Source of the DNA: Planctomycetaceae bacterium
GTDB lineage: Bacteria; Planctomycetota; Planctomycetia; Planctomycetales; Planctomycetaceae
Reading direction: 5' to 3'
DNA length: 64,000 nucleotides
Assembly (NCBI GenBank): GCA_020850695.1
Contig: JADZEF010000002.1
Location: 1-64,000 of the forward strand
The notes under the pieces are model-generated. The model searched no databases. It worked only from the letters and a program-made list of their open reading frames with translations, and was not told where the DNA came from. Shown here in pieces: positions 21,928-31,077 of this stretch. Position 1 is the first letter of the stretch. Each line of letters starts with the position of its first letter. The position numbers were made by a program, and so were the translations under genes.

Positions 21928-23404
21928 CGGCCGGGCGATGCTCCGCCGTGTAGTTCGGTGATTCTTGTGTGATGACGATGTCATGCGGGTGGTTCTCCCT
22001 CACCGTCGCCGCAGAAACCTGGATAAACCGCGCCTTCGTGCGCAGCTCCGCAATCGTACGGACACCCAGGTAGCCCATGCCGCCGCGCAGACCGCCGATG
22101 AGCTGATAGATCAGCCCGTGCAGCGGTCCCTTGTACGGCACGCGTCCCTCGACCCCTTCCGGGACCAGCTTGGACGCGGCTTTTCCGTCCGCATCGAGGC
22201 CACTTTGACGGTAGCGCTCGCTGCTTCCCTTCACCATCGCTCCGAGCGAGCCCATTCCCCGATACCGCTTGAAGCTGCGGCCCTGGAACAGGATCATCTC
22301 GCCGGGGCTTTCATCGACTCCGGCCAATAGCCCGCCGAGCATCACCGTGGTGCCGCCCGCAGCCAAAGCCTTCGTCACGTCTCCGCTGTACCTGATGCCG
22401 CCGTCGGCAATGATGGGCACGCCCGCCGGTTCGGCGGCGCGTGAGGCATGAGCGATGGCGGAGAGCTGCGGCACTCCCACGCCCGACACAATGCGTGTCG
22501 TGCAGATGGAACCCGGGCCGATGCCCACCTTGACGGCGTCGGCACCCGCTCGGATCAGATCGCGGGCGCCGGCCTCGGTGGCCACGTTGCCTGCGATCAC
22601 ATCAATCGCCCACTTCCGCTTGATCTCGCGGACCGTCTCGATGACGTTCTTCGAGTGCCCATGAGCACTGTCCACCGTCAGAACGTCGACCCCCTTCTCG
22701 ATCAGGGCTTCCACGCGTTCATAGTCGTAGACACCGACTGCCGCCCCCACCCTCAGTCGTCCGCGGGCGTCTTTCGAAGCCCTTGGGAACCGAAGGTTCT
22801 TGTCGATGTCCTTGATCGTGATCAACCCCTTCAAACGGTATTCTTCGTCCACAAGGAGCAGTTTCTCGACTTTATTTTCACGCAGGATCCGCTGCGCGGT
22901 TTCGAGATTCGTGTCCTCATGTGCTGTCACCAGCTTGTCTTTCGTCATCACGTCCGCGACGCGGGTCTGCGGCGACTCCAGAAATCGCAGGTCGCGGCGC
23001 GTCAGGATTCCCTTGAGTTTCCCATTTTGCGTGATGGGAACACCCCCGATATTCCGCTCATCCATGATGCGGACCGCCTCGCCGACGGAAGCCTCGGGAG
23101 GCAGGGTGCCGGGGTCGACAATGACGCCATGCTCGCTCCGCTTGACCCGGTCGACCTCGAGCGACTGCTGTTCCAGCGACATGTTCTTATGAACGATGCC
23201 GATCCCCCCTTCCTGAGCCATGGCGATCGCCATTTCGCTCTCGGTGACGGTGTCCATCGGGCTGCTGATGATGGGCACGTGGAGCGAGATCGACCGCGTG
23301 AGACGTGACGACGTGTCGACTTCGCTGGGCATCACCTCGCTGTACGCGGGCTCCAGCAGAACGTCGTCGAAGGTCAGTCCCTGGTATGAAATGCGGTCGT
23401 GCAT
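21920..23404 (-). CDS. guaB: Inosine-5'-monophosphate dehydrogenase
   Basis: Oxidises IMP to XMP with NAD+, the committed step to GMP. The 494 residues have the usual split: catalytic barrel start ([18 protein letters not shown]), two CBS domains (about 95-210; [30 protein letters not shown]), and the catalytic loop [15 protein letters not shown] with its nucleophilic Cys, then the flap Arg-Tyr segment (SSERYRQ). It starts at ATG 23404. There is no purine-rich ribosome site; the bases upstream are a pyrimidine heptamer repeat. It overlaps the secreted-protein gene downstream. Confidence 0.95.
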   Translation of the reverse strand: MHDRISYQGLTFDDVLLEPAYSEVMPSEVDTSSRLTRSISLHVPIISSPMDTVTESEMAIAMAQEGGIGIVHKNMSLEQQSLEVDRVKRSEHGVIVDPGTLPPEASVGEAVRIMDERNIGGVPITQNGKLKGILTRRDLRFLESPQTRVADVMTKDKLVTAHEDTNLETAQRILRENKVEKLLLVDEEYRLKGLITIKDIDKNLRFPRASKDARGRLRVGAAVGVYDYERVEALIEKGVDVLTVDSAHGHSKNVIETVREIKRKWAIDVIAGNVATEAGARDLIRAGADAVKVGIGPGSICTTRIVSGVGVPQLSAIAHASRAAEPAGVPIIADGGIRYSGDVTKALAAGGTTVMLGGLLAGVDESPGEMILFQGRSFKRYRGMGSLGAMVKGSSERYRQSGLDADGKAASKLVPEGVEGRVPYKGPLHGLIYQLIGGLRGGMGYLGVRTIAELRTKARFIQVSAATVRENHPHDIVITQESPNYTAEHRPADG

Positions 23405-23453
23405 GGGAGGGAGGGTTGAGGGTGGAAGGTTGAGGGTTGAGGGTTGAGGGCAA
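23405..23453 (-). repeat. Pyrimidine heptamer repeat abutting the guaB start
   Basis: Read on the minus strand, the bases just before the guaB ATG are about six consecutive 7-nt units of CCCTCAA type (one CCTTCCA and one CCCTCCC variant), then TCCC and ATG. The spacing is exactly seven. No Shine-Dalgarno sequence remains in the space it occupies. Confidence 0.8.
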
Positions 23454-23527
23454 GACTCAACGGGCAAACGGGCGATGCTCGCGGCAACGGTCGTCGCTTG
23501 CGGGTTCGCAATGCCTTTAGTTCTTCG

Positions 23528-24439
23528 CTACGTTTCGACAGGGATCGCTTTGCGAAACCGGTTCGCGAGCCGCACGAATTCTTCAGGCGTCAGCTGCTCG
23601 GCACGCGTCTTGTCGACCAGTCCCGGCTCCGCCAGAATCGCATCGACTTCCGGCTTCTGCAACTGATCTCGATACATGCTCGCCAGCGTGCTGCGAAGCA
23701 CCTTGCGGCGCTGATTGAACAGCCCGCGAACGAACTCGTGGAAGAAGTGACGGTCGTTGATCGTCGCCTTGAGTGCTTCGTCGGGCTTGATCTTCACGAT
23801 CGCCGAATCGACCTTGGGCCGCGGCCAGAAGACGTTCGGCCCGAGCTTGCGAATGATCTTTACGCGGCACTGGGCCTGCAGCCAGACCGACAGCGCTCCG
23901 TACGCATCACTTCCCGGCCCGGCCACCATCCGCTCGGCGAGTTCGTACTGGATCGTGACGACCATCCGCTCCCACGGCAGGTCCGTCGCCACCAGGTTCG
24001 AGACGACCGGCGTCGCCACCGCATACGGCAGGTTCGCGACGAGCTTGAAGTTCCCTTCCGGAAACTCGGCTCGCTTCTCGGCTATCGCCGCCAGCACCTC
24101 GGGCGCGATGGTGTTCTTGTTCTTCAGCGCGTCGCGATTGAGGAGCGTCACGCGTCGATACGAGGCGGTCGCCTCCGACGCGAGGGCATACATATTCGAA
24201 TCAATCTCGACCGACACGACCGCACCCGCTTCGCGCGCGAGGTGCGTCGTCATGCTGCCCGTTCCCGCCCCGATCTCCAGCACCACGTCGTCCAGGTCGA
24301 TCTCGGCTTCGCGGACGACGAACTCGATCAGGTTCAGATCGATCAGGAAGTTCTGGCCCAGATCATGGCGCGGATGGAACCCCTGCTGTGCGAACAGCTC
24401 CATCAAGTGCGACCGCGTCTGTCGATCCGAGTCGTGCAT
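23528..24439 (-). CDS. rsmA: 16S rRNA dimethyladenosine transferase
   Basis: KsgA/RsmA dimethylates two adjacent adenines near the 3' end of 16S rRNA late in 30S assembly, using SAM. The 303 residues contain the N-terminal GQNFL motif (HDLGQNFLIDLN), the SAM loop EIGAGTGSMT, the acidic VEID that follows it, and the catalytic NLPY (LVANLPYAVATP). The C-terminal helical domain includes LFNQRRKVLRSTL. It lies upstream of guaB on the same strand with 123 bases between. Confidence 0.95.
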   Translation of the reverse strand: MHDSDRQTRSHLMELFAQQGFHPRHDLGQNFLIDLNLIEFVVREAEIDLDDVVLEIGAGTGSMTTHLAREAGAVVSVEIDSNMYALASEATASYRRVTLLNRDALKNKNTIAPEVLAAIAEKRAEFPEGNFKLVANLPYAVATPVVSNLVATDLPWERMVVTIQYELAERMVAGPGSDAYGALSVWLQAQCRVKIIRKLGPNVFWPRPKVDSAIVKIKPDEALKATINDRHFFHEFVRGLFNQRRKVLRSTLASMYRDQLQKPEVDAILAEPGLVDKTRAEQLTPEEFVRLANRFRKAIPVET

Positions 24440-24653
24440 TCAGAAAGGGAAGGAGAGGACCTGGGCCGCGTCGGCAGCATGCCGGGGGGAATCCCGAATT
24501 GTCACACCCTTCCCTCTGTCCGACAAGTCTTCCAACACACATTCATGTCGTGAGTGTCTTCTGTCGTCAGTGACGCCGGATGCCATTCAATCACCTCTGG
24601 CATGAAGGCTCAGGGATCGAAAGAACCGACGGCCCAGTCTGAAAGCGGTTCGC

Positions 24654-24682
24654 TTGCCGGTCCTTGGGGAGCGCGATACACT
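24654..24682 (+). promoter_or_regulatory. Probable sigma-70 promoter for rplY
   Basis: TTGCCG at 24654-24659 and TACACT at 24677-24682 are separated by 17 bases and lie about 115 bases before the rplY ATG. The whole 24440-24797 gap between divergent rsmA and rplY has no gene that I can see. Confidence 0.5.
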
Positions 24683-24797
24683 CTCCCGCTTCCCGTACGA
24701 GCGAGGCGATTCGGCCCTCGTCGCGGAATGGATGTTTTGGCGCGACGGCGTCCGCGGATTGCGGTCGTCCCTGTGGTTTGAGGAAGGTCTGGCAGAT

Positions 24798-25430
24798 ATG
24801 GCTGACGAAGCGAAGCTTATCGCGGTCAAGCGGGCGGAGAACGGGACGGCGGCTTGCCGTCGTCTGCGTCAGCGCGGACTGATTCCCGGGAATGTCTACG
24901 GTCACAAACAGGCGGCCGTCCCCATTACCGTCCCCGCGGAAGGCTTGTCGGCCGCGCTTGCCACCGGCCATCGCCTCATCCACCTCGACGTCGACGGCAC
25001 GCCCGACACCGTGATGATCCGCGAGCTCCAGTGGGACGCTTTCGGACGTGAGATGCATCACGTCGACCTCCTTCGGATCGATCCGAACGAGAAGATCACG
25101 CTGGACGTTCCGCTGGAAACTCGCGGGCAGGCCCCGGGAACGCTGACCGGCGGCCACCTCGAGCAGCCCGTCCGAACAGTCTCGGTCGAGTGCCTCGTCG
25201 CCAAGATTCCGGACAAGATCTTCGTCCGCATCGGCAATCTGCAGATCGGCGGGTCGATCTACGCCCGCGATCTGGAGCTTCCTGATGGCGTGAAGCTGCT
25301 GACGCCGGGCGACCTCTTGATTCTGCACGTCGTCCAGACCAAGGCCCCGCTGCCGGAAGAACTGGCCGCCGCCGCCGGCGCCGAGCCGGAACTGATTCGC
25401 AAGCCGACCGAGAAGGGTGAGGAAGAGTGA
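24798..25430 (+). CDS. rplY: 50S ribosomal protein L25, long (Ctc) form
   Basis: Binds 5S rRNA. The N-terminal L25 domain (residues 1 to about 92) has GTAACRRLRQRGLIPGNVYG and the MIRELQWDAFGREMHHVDLL segment. The C-terminal beta domain of the Ctc/TL5 form follows (about 95-180), then an acidic tail. The 210-residue length fits the long form. ATG 24798 has GAGGAAGG upstream. It is the first gene of an rplY-pth pair, an arrangement seen in many bacteria. Confidence 0.94.
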   Translation: MADEAKLIAVKRAENGTAACRRLRQRGLIPGNVYGHKQAAVPITVPAEGLSAALATGHRLIHLDVDGTPDTVMIRELQWDAFGREMHHVDLLRIDPNEKITLDVPLETRGQAPGTLTGGHLEQPVRTVSVECLVAKIPDKIFVRIGNLQIGGSIYARDLELPDGVKLLTPGDLLILHVVQTKAPLPEELAAAAGAEPELIRKPTEKGEEE

Positions 25431-25477
25431 TCGGCGGCCGCGAGGCCCCGGCCGTCTTCCTGTCATGAGGCCGATCG

Positions 25478-26101
25478 ATGAAAATCGTGGTCGGACTCGG
25501 AAACCCTGGCGACCGCTATCGCCGCACCCGGCACAACGTCGGGTTCGACGTGCTGGACGAGCTGGTCGCGCGGAACGGCAACCCCGTTCCGCGCACGAAG
25601 TTCGAGGCCCTGATCGCCGACATCATGGTCGGATCGGAAAAGGTTCTGCTGGTCTGGCCGCAGACCTTCATGAATCTTTCCGGACAGTCGGTCCAGCCGC
25701 TCCTGGCCTTTCATCAGGCCGCACTGGCGGATCTGCTGGTGGTCTGCGACGACCTCAATCTGGATCTCGGTCGATTGAGATTCCGGGCCAACGGTTCGGC
25801 CGGCGGCCAGAAGGGTCTGGCCGACATCATCCGACGGCTCGGATCGGAAGAATTCCCGCGGCTGCGGATCGGCATCGACCGCCCTCCGCCCCGAATGGAC
25901 GCCGCCGATTACGTTCTGGGCAAATTCGCCCCGCACCAGGTCGACACGATTCGCGATGCGGTGATGCGCGCCGCCGATGCCGTCGAACTCTGGGTTCGCG
26001 AAGGAACGACCGCCGCCAGTAACCGGTTCAATGCGGCGGAGCCTGACGACAAACGCAAGGCGAGTCCCAGGCCGCCGAAGCCCACTCGGGACGCGGAATA
26101 A
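25478..26101 (+). CDS. pth: Peptidyl-tRNA hydrolase
   Basis: Releases tRNA from peptidyl-tRNA that drops off the ribosome. GLGNPGDRYRRTRHNVGFDV holds the substrate-binding Asn and catalytic His. WPQTFMNLSGQSV and CDDLNLDLGRLRFRANGSAG follow, then GGQKGLADIIRRLGSEEFPR. The 207 residues include a Pro/Lys-rich tail of about 20 beyond the core. It is 47 bases downstream of rplY. Confidence 0.95.
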   Translation: MKIVVGLGNPGDRYRRTRHNVGFDVLDELVARNGNPVPRTKFEALIADIMVGSEKVLLVWPQTFMNLSGQSVQPLLAFHQAALADLLVVCDDLNLDLGRLRFRANGSAGGQKGLADIIRRLGSEEFPRLRIGIDRPPPRMDAADYVLGKFAPHQVDTIRDAVMRAADAVELWVREGTTAASNRFNAAEPDDKRKASPRPPKPTRDAE

Positions 26102-26252
26102 GCGAGTCGGTCCAGGAAAAGTCCGCCGCCCAAAGATCGGTTCGGCGACTGAAACGCATCCTGCTTCCCTTCACCGCAAGACCTTGCAGTGAATAATGTT
26201 TCGGATCAGGCGACCAGTCCGGCGGCGTCCCGAAATGTTGCGTCGGCCGTGA

Positions 26253-26946
26253 CTACAACACGGTCAGCGATTCGCCGTTGTCGCGTGCCGACAGAAGGAG
26301 CAGAAACGGGACCGCCGTTCGAGCCCATTCTTCGGCGGTTGGATAATGATGGGCCTGCTTGCCGAAGCAGGACCGGAGCATGTCGGTGTTGATGATTCCA
26401 GGATTCAAAGGAATCGCCGCCATTCCTTTTGGCAGTTCCTGGGAGAGGGCCTGAGTCAGCCCTTCGATGGCATATTTCGTGGCGCAATAGGGAGCGACTT
26501 CCGGCGAAGTCGAACGTCCCCAGCCAGAGCTGAAGTTGACGATAATTCCTTTTTGTCGGGCAATCATCGCGGGGACGAAATGACGGACGATGTTCGCCGT
26601 CCCCTTGATGTTCACGTCGATGACCATGTCGAACTCGTCTGCCGTCAGTTCCCATAATGCGGCGTTTCGATTGACGATCGCCGCATTGTTGAGCAGCAGG
26701 TCGGGGGGGGGACGAGGCCTCGAGCACTTCGCGAGCCCACTTTCCCACCTGCACGTCGTCGGCGACGTCAAGGGCGTCGAATCGATGCGGGGCAGGCCAT
26801 TGGGACGCCAACCGTTTCACGTCCGTCGCGCTCCGCCCGCAGCCGATGACGGTGTGCCCCTGGGAGATGAACCTTTCCGCCATTGCTCGACCCAACCCGC
26901 GCGTGACGCCGGTGATCAAGACGATCCGAGGCTCGGATTTCGACAT
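26253..26946 (-). pseudogene. Short-chain dehydrogenase/reductase split by a frameshift
   Basis: The first frame (from ATG 26946) gives the NAD(P)-binding start IVLITGVTRGLGRAMAERF and runs to about EVLEASSPP. The rest of the SDR fold is in another frame: PPDLLLNNAAIVNRNAALWE, NIKGTANIV, FSSGWGRSTSPEVAPYCATK (the catalytic YxxxK), NPGIINTDML, ending at 26253. The switch falls at nine consecutive G residues (26703-26711). The gene is either inactivated, prone to slippage, or misread in a homopolymer. With one base corrected the product would be a normal SDR of about 230 residues; its substrate is unknown. Confidence 0.8.
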
Positions 26947-27586
26947 GATGGACGGTCATCCTTGTGGCGGGATACAGCTCACCCCGCGTTGGCGGCACGT
27001 GCTGGTTCAATGAAATGTCGACAGAAGCAGCTTCCCAGAAAGCGAAGGACCCCATCGCGGGACGACTCGTGGTCGTGCTGCGATGGGGTCCTGGATGGCG
27101 CTGAATAGACTTGGGGGGAAAACGGGCCATCCGTGGCCGCTTGTCTCCTTCCTGGATCAGGCGCCGTGGCGCACGGCGAAGGAGACGCAATCGAATTTGA
27201 AGAACCCTCGGAAAGAAGACCGCATGACGACAGAGAATCACGAGTTCGCGAAGGGGAATTCTGATTTGCAGAGTGGGTCGAACTGCAAGCCAGGGGACTT
27301 TCCTTTCTCTACCGCTTTGCTTGTCTCCTTTCCGAGGGTCAGGCTGGGCAGATTGATGAGCGAGTGCTACTCGTCAAGTGATCTCAACGCCGGACTTATA
27401 TTGCACGGCGCATGCCAGAGAAGCGCCGAAGACAGAAAATTCCGGATTCCGACGCGAACGACTTGGAAAGTCCCCGGATAGATTGGCGTTAGTCATTCAC
27501 AGAAAATGGGTTATTGCTATTGACTTGATTGTTCCACTCTTCAGGATCAAGTACTTGAATTCACAGTTAGGGAATTCTAGGATGGG
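26947..27586. other. Gene-poor, partly AT-rich stretch
   Basis: I see no convincing gene. A matching pair, ACCCTCGGAAAG near 27204 and CTTTCCGAGGGT near 27331, could form a long-range stem. From about 27480 the sequence becomes AT-richer (TTGCTATTGACTTGATTGTT) just before the TTCGGCGCTG array, so this is likely the upstream control region of the sigma-54 activator gene. Confidence 0.4.
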
Positions 27587-27692
27587 TTCGGCGCTGATTT
27601 CGGCGCAGTCGAAAGTTTCTCGGCGCTGACGCAATCCTCGTGTTCGGCGCTGAAACCTGCCGATTCGGCGCTGCATCCTACTTTCGGCGCTT
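27587..27692 (+). repeat. Six direct copies of TTCGGCGCTG
   Basis: Copies start at 27587, 27599 (ending CAG), 27619 (starting CTC), 27643, 27664 and 27683 (ending CTT). The last five are 19-24 bases apart, near two helical turns, and all point the same way. They lie directly upstream of the sigma-54 activator start at 27715. This looks like an operator array or a repeated leader element. Confidence 0.75.
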
Positions 27693-27714
27693 CGCGACGT
27701 CATGGGAGGTCTTG

Positions 27715-30700
27715 GTGGAACTTCGTGGCCGCTGGATCTTGACGCTCTTCGGTGCGCTGGCGGTCCTCTACTCGGTCGCTGTCCTTGGGTATGTTGCTAC
27801 CAGCCCGGATCTGCGCGTCCGTGCCCTGCTCGTCGATGAAGATGGTCGGCCTTCGGGAGTGCAGGTGCGGGCGCTTCCGGACGCCATCATCAGTATCCGT
27901 CCCTCGAAGGTGCCTCCCGCATCGGGAGACACGCTCCTTCGAGTCGGAGACCGACGCACACGCAACTTCCTCGAGTTCGCCACGTACCTCCGAGATCTTC
28001 GCAACGCATCGACGCCGCCGGGGGGACTGCTGGATCGCTCGGACGACCCCGCATCGCTGGAACATCTCGATCTGCCGCCGCTGGTGGAGAACAATGGAAT
28101 CGGTCGACGCTGGGTCCAGATCGAATATGTCTCGCAACGCGACGAATCGACTCAGACCGCGTGGCTTCAGATTCAGGATCAGCCACTCCCCGATCTTCTC
28201 CTGACATTTGTCTGGCTGCTGTTTCAGCTCGCCATCTGTGCGGTCGCCACGCTGGCATGGTGGCACCGGCCGTTCGACCGGGTCGCGCGTCTGTTTTTTG
28301 GAATGTCGACCGTCACGCTCGCGGCGTTCATCGGCGGATACCACTGGCATACGATTGCTGGCAACCTTCTGTTGTCGCTGCCGCTGATTCTCGTCGCATC
28401 CCTGCTGCCGGCGGTGATGCTCCACTTCTTTCTCAACTTTCCCCGCCCCAAGAGTTTTGTCGTCTCGTGGCCGCGGGGCGTGACGTCGGCGCTTTATCTT
28501 CCTCCGGTCGCCGCCATCATCGGGACGATCTACCTGGTGGCGGTCACCTGGTGGCGAGCGCGGAGTGCACTGCCGGAGGCAGCTGCCCCGCTCATCGAGA
28601 CGGCCCTCGCCTGGCTGCGAAGCGGTGTGTACTTCTACATGGATCTGGGGATTGCGTACTTCGCCCTGACGTTGCTGGCACTGCTCGACAGCGTGCTGAC
28701 CACCCGCAATCCCATCGAAACCAAGCAGGTGAAGGGGATTTTGATTGCGGCGTTTTTCGCCGCAGCCCTGGTGGTCGGCGCGTTCTCGGTCGCTCTCACC
28801 GATCAGGTGGAATTCGCCCTGGGTTGGAAAGTTCGACTGGCTCTTTTCACTGCCAGCATCTCGCTGAACCTCGCGTATGCGGTGGCGATTGTCCGCCACA
28901 AGCTCATGCTGCTTGACCAACTGGTGTCCAAAGGAGTCTGGTACTGGATTGTCAGCAGCGCCCTCACGCTGGCTGTCAGCCTGACGATTGCCGCCAGCAG
29001 CCTGCTCGACCAGTTCCTGCGGGTGACGCTCTCCCCTCAGCAGGCGTTTGCGGCGGCGGCCGTGCTGGTGCTGGCCGTGCTGCTGCTGCTCTGGCTGCGC
29101 GATTTCGGACAGCAGGCCATCGACCAGAAATTCTTCCGCGAGAAGTATCAGCTCGACCGGGCTCTCCAGCAGATGAACCAGGCGATCGGCCACCTGGGCG
29201 ACCCCGAGTCCCTCGCCCAGATGATGCTCGGATCGTGTTGCGACGTGCTGCGAGTCGACGGAGCGGCGCTTTATTTGAGAGGCTCGGCTTCGGGACCATT
29301 TCACCTGATCGCCTCCCGGGGAGCGACACGTCGACCGCTGGAGTTCAACGCGGAGGACGAGTTTCTCACATCGCTCAAGACCGAGGGCTCTCTGCAGCGC
29401 ATCGCGGTCTCGACGCGAGCCGAGATGACGTCCGCGCAAAACGCGCTGCGGGTGCTGGACGCGGACCTCGTCCATGCGATGGAGACCGGCCAGGGGATCG
29501 ATGGGCTCGTCGTGCTGGGAGAAAAACCGGCGGGGGGCGCCTTCACGGCCGAGGACGTCACCTACCTTCAGGCACTGACTCAGATCACGCACGTCGCGTT
29601 GCAGACGGCGCGTGTCCGTCACGAGATGGCGCGCCTCAACGAAGATCTGCAGCACAAGACCGAGCGACTCACCGATCAGGGACGACAAATCGCCATCCTG
29701 CAGGCGGAACTGACCAGCGCGGCGGCTCCGCCGCCAAGTCCCTCGGGAGAGATTGCCGTCGGCGAAGCCCCGGCGTTTCGCCGCGACGCGCTGCGAGGCA
29801 ACAGCCCGGCGATCATTCGCGTCCTGGACACCGCGCGCAAGGTGGCTTCCAGCGAGTCGACGGTCCTTATTCGCGGGGAGAGCGGGACGGGAAAGGAGCT
29901 TCTGGCGCAGGTCCTTCACGACAACAGTCCGCGCCGCGACGGGCCGATGGTCCGCGTGCACTGTGCAGCGTTGTCGCAGGGGCTTCTCGAGAGCGAACTC
30001 TTCGGGCACACAAAGGGGGCTTTCACGGGCGCTCACAAGGACCGCGTCGGCCGGTTCGAAGCGGCAAACGGCGGGACGCTGTTCCTCGACGAAATCGGCG
30101 ACATTTCTCTCGAGACGCAGATCAAGTTGTTGCGGGTCCTGCAGGAGCGGACTTTCGAGCCGGTCGGCAGCACCCGCACCGTGGAGGTCGACGTCCGTCT
30201 TGTCACGGCGACACACCAGGATCTCGAAAAGCTAATCGCCCAGGGACGCTTTCGCGAAGACCTTTATTATCGCCTGAACGTCATCAGCATGACGCTCCCG
30301 CCGCTTCGCGAGCGTCGAGAAGACATTCTCGAGCTGTCCTTGTACTTCCTTGGCCGGGCCGCCGCCCAGCAGTCGAAGCGCGTGACACACCTTGAGGAAG
30401 CGGCCCTCGGTGCTCTCGAAAATCATCGTTGGCCGGGCAACATCCGCGAACTGGAGAACGTCATCGAGCGGGCGGTTGTCCTGGCCGAAGGAGAGCAAAT
30501 CACGTTGCGCGAGCTGCCGCCGGAAATCGGAGGGGCCAAACCCGTCTGGCCGGATCGGGTGATCGAAGCGAAGCCCACGACGCCCACGATTGCGACGGCG
30601 GCCGGCGAGTTTCTGCGGTCGCGATCAGAATCAAAACCCCCGGCGGGAACCGGCGTTGACCGCCCCTCTCCTGCGGGCGAGGATTCGCACCCGCGCCCGA

Positions 30701-30963
30701 ACCCTTCGAAGCCCGCATCCGCCTCTTCGCCGCGAGCCGCCGAGCCGGAGGCTGCGTTGCCGACGCCAGCGACCCCACAGTCGACGCCTTTCGCACCGGT
30801 CGTTCCCACTCCCGCCACACTGGCGAACGAAGCTCAGGCCGAGAGGCTGGCGTTGATTGATGCGCTTCGAATGTGCAATGGGAATAAGGCGCAGGCTGCC
30901 CGACGACTGGGCATCCCGCGCAGCACGCTCTTCAGTCGGTTGAAGAAGCACGGGATTGAGTAG
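27715..30963 (+). CDS. Membrane-embedded sigma-54-dependent activator with GAF domain
   Basis: A 1082-residue protein. N-terminal TM helix, a PDZ-like extracytoplasmic segment (about 45-130; SGDTLLRVGDRRTRNFLEFA), a nine-helix membrane region (about 165-455), a GAF-like domain (about 480-610), a coiled coil, an AAA+ domain with GESGTGKE, GAFTGA and FLDEIGD, a long Pro/Ala/Ser linker and a Fis-type HTH (ALRMCNGNKAQAARRLGIPR). GAFTGA contacts sigma-54, so it should activate sigma-54 promoters from the membrane. The start is GTG 27715, five bases after GGGAGG. Starts at 27640 would run through the repeat array and are rejected. Confidence 0.88.
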   Translation: MELRGRWILTLFGALAVLYSVAVLGYVATSPDLRVRALLVDEDGRPSGVQVRALPDAIISIRPSKVPPASGDTLLRVGDRRTRNFLEFATYLRDLRNASTPPGGLLDRSDDPASLEHLDLPPLVENNGIGRRWVQIEYVSQRDESTQTAWLQIQDQPLPDLLLTFVWLLFQLAICAVATLAWWHRPFDRVARLFFGMSTVTLAAFIGGYHWHTIAGNLLLSLPLILVASLLPAVMLHFFLNFPRPKSFVVSWPRGVTSALYLPPVAAIIGTIYLVAVTWWRARSALPEAAAPLIETALAWLRSGVYFYMDLGIAYFALTLLALLDSVLTTRNPIETKQVKGILIAAFFAAALVVGAFSVALTDQVEFALGWKVRLALFTASISLNLAYAVAIVRHKLMLLDQLVSKGVWYWIVSSALTLAVSLTIAASSLLDQFLRVTLSPQQAFAAAAVLVLAVLLLLWLRDFGQQAIDQKFFREKYQLDRALQQMNQAIGHLGDPESLAQMMLGSCCDVLRVDGAALYLRGSASGPFHLIASRGATRRPLEFNAEDEFLTSLKTEGSLQRIAVSTRAEMTSAQNALRVLDADLVHAMETGQGIDGLVVLGEKPAGGAFTAEDVTYLQALTQITHVALQTARVRHEMARLNEDLQHKTERLTDQGRQIAILQAELTSAAAPPPSPSGEIAVGEAPAFRRDALRGNSPAIIRVLDTARKVASSESTVLIRGESGTGKELLAQVLHDNSPRRDGPMVRVHCAALSQGLLESELFGHTKGAFTGAHKDRVGRFEAANGGTLFLDEIGDISLETQIKLLRVLQERTFEPVGSTRTVEVDVRLVTATHQDLEKLIAQGRFREDLYYRLNVISMTLPPLRERREDILELSLYFLGRAAAQQSKRVTHLEEAALGALENHRWPGNIRELENVIERAVVLAEGEQITLRELPPEIGGAKPVWPDRVIEAKPTTPTIATAAGEFLRSRSESKPPAGTGVDRPSPAGEDSHPRPNPSKPASASSPRAAEPEAALPTPATPQSTPFAPVVPTPATLANEAQAERLALIDALRMCNGNKAQAARRLGIPRSTLFSRLKKHGIE

Positions 30964-31077
30964 CGGCCCCGCCGCTTCGTAATGTGCATAGCCCGTATCC
31001 CCTCACCGCGTCACCGGGTTACGGAGTTGGCTCAGCAACGGGCCGTCGAGCTTCGTTCGGACGAGTGCGATCGCCCT

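Noticed and set aside
27083-27481. 132-codon plus-strand frame
   Set aside because: No ribosome site, no motif, and the composition changes along its length; probably non-coding.
27640-27714. Alternative GTG start of the sigma-54 activator
   Set aside because: It would translate the TTCGGCGCTG array and lacks a ribosome site, whereas GTG 27715 has GGGAGG at good spacing.
27700-30216. 838-codon open frame on the minus strand
   Set aside because: It is antisense to the sigma-54 activator, with Arg/Gln/Asp-rich low-complexity sequence and no motif.
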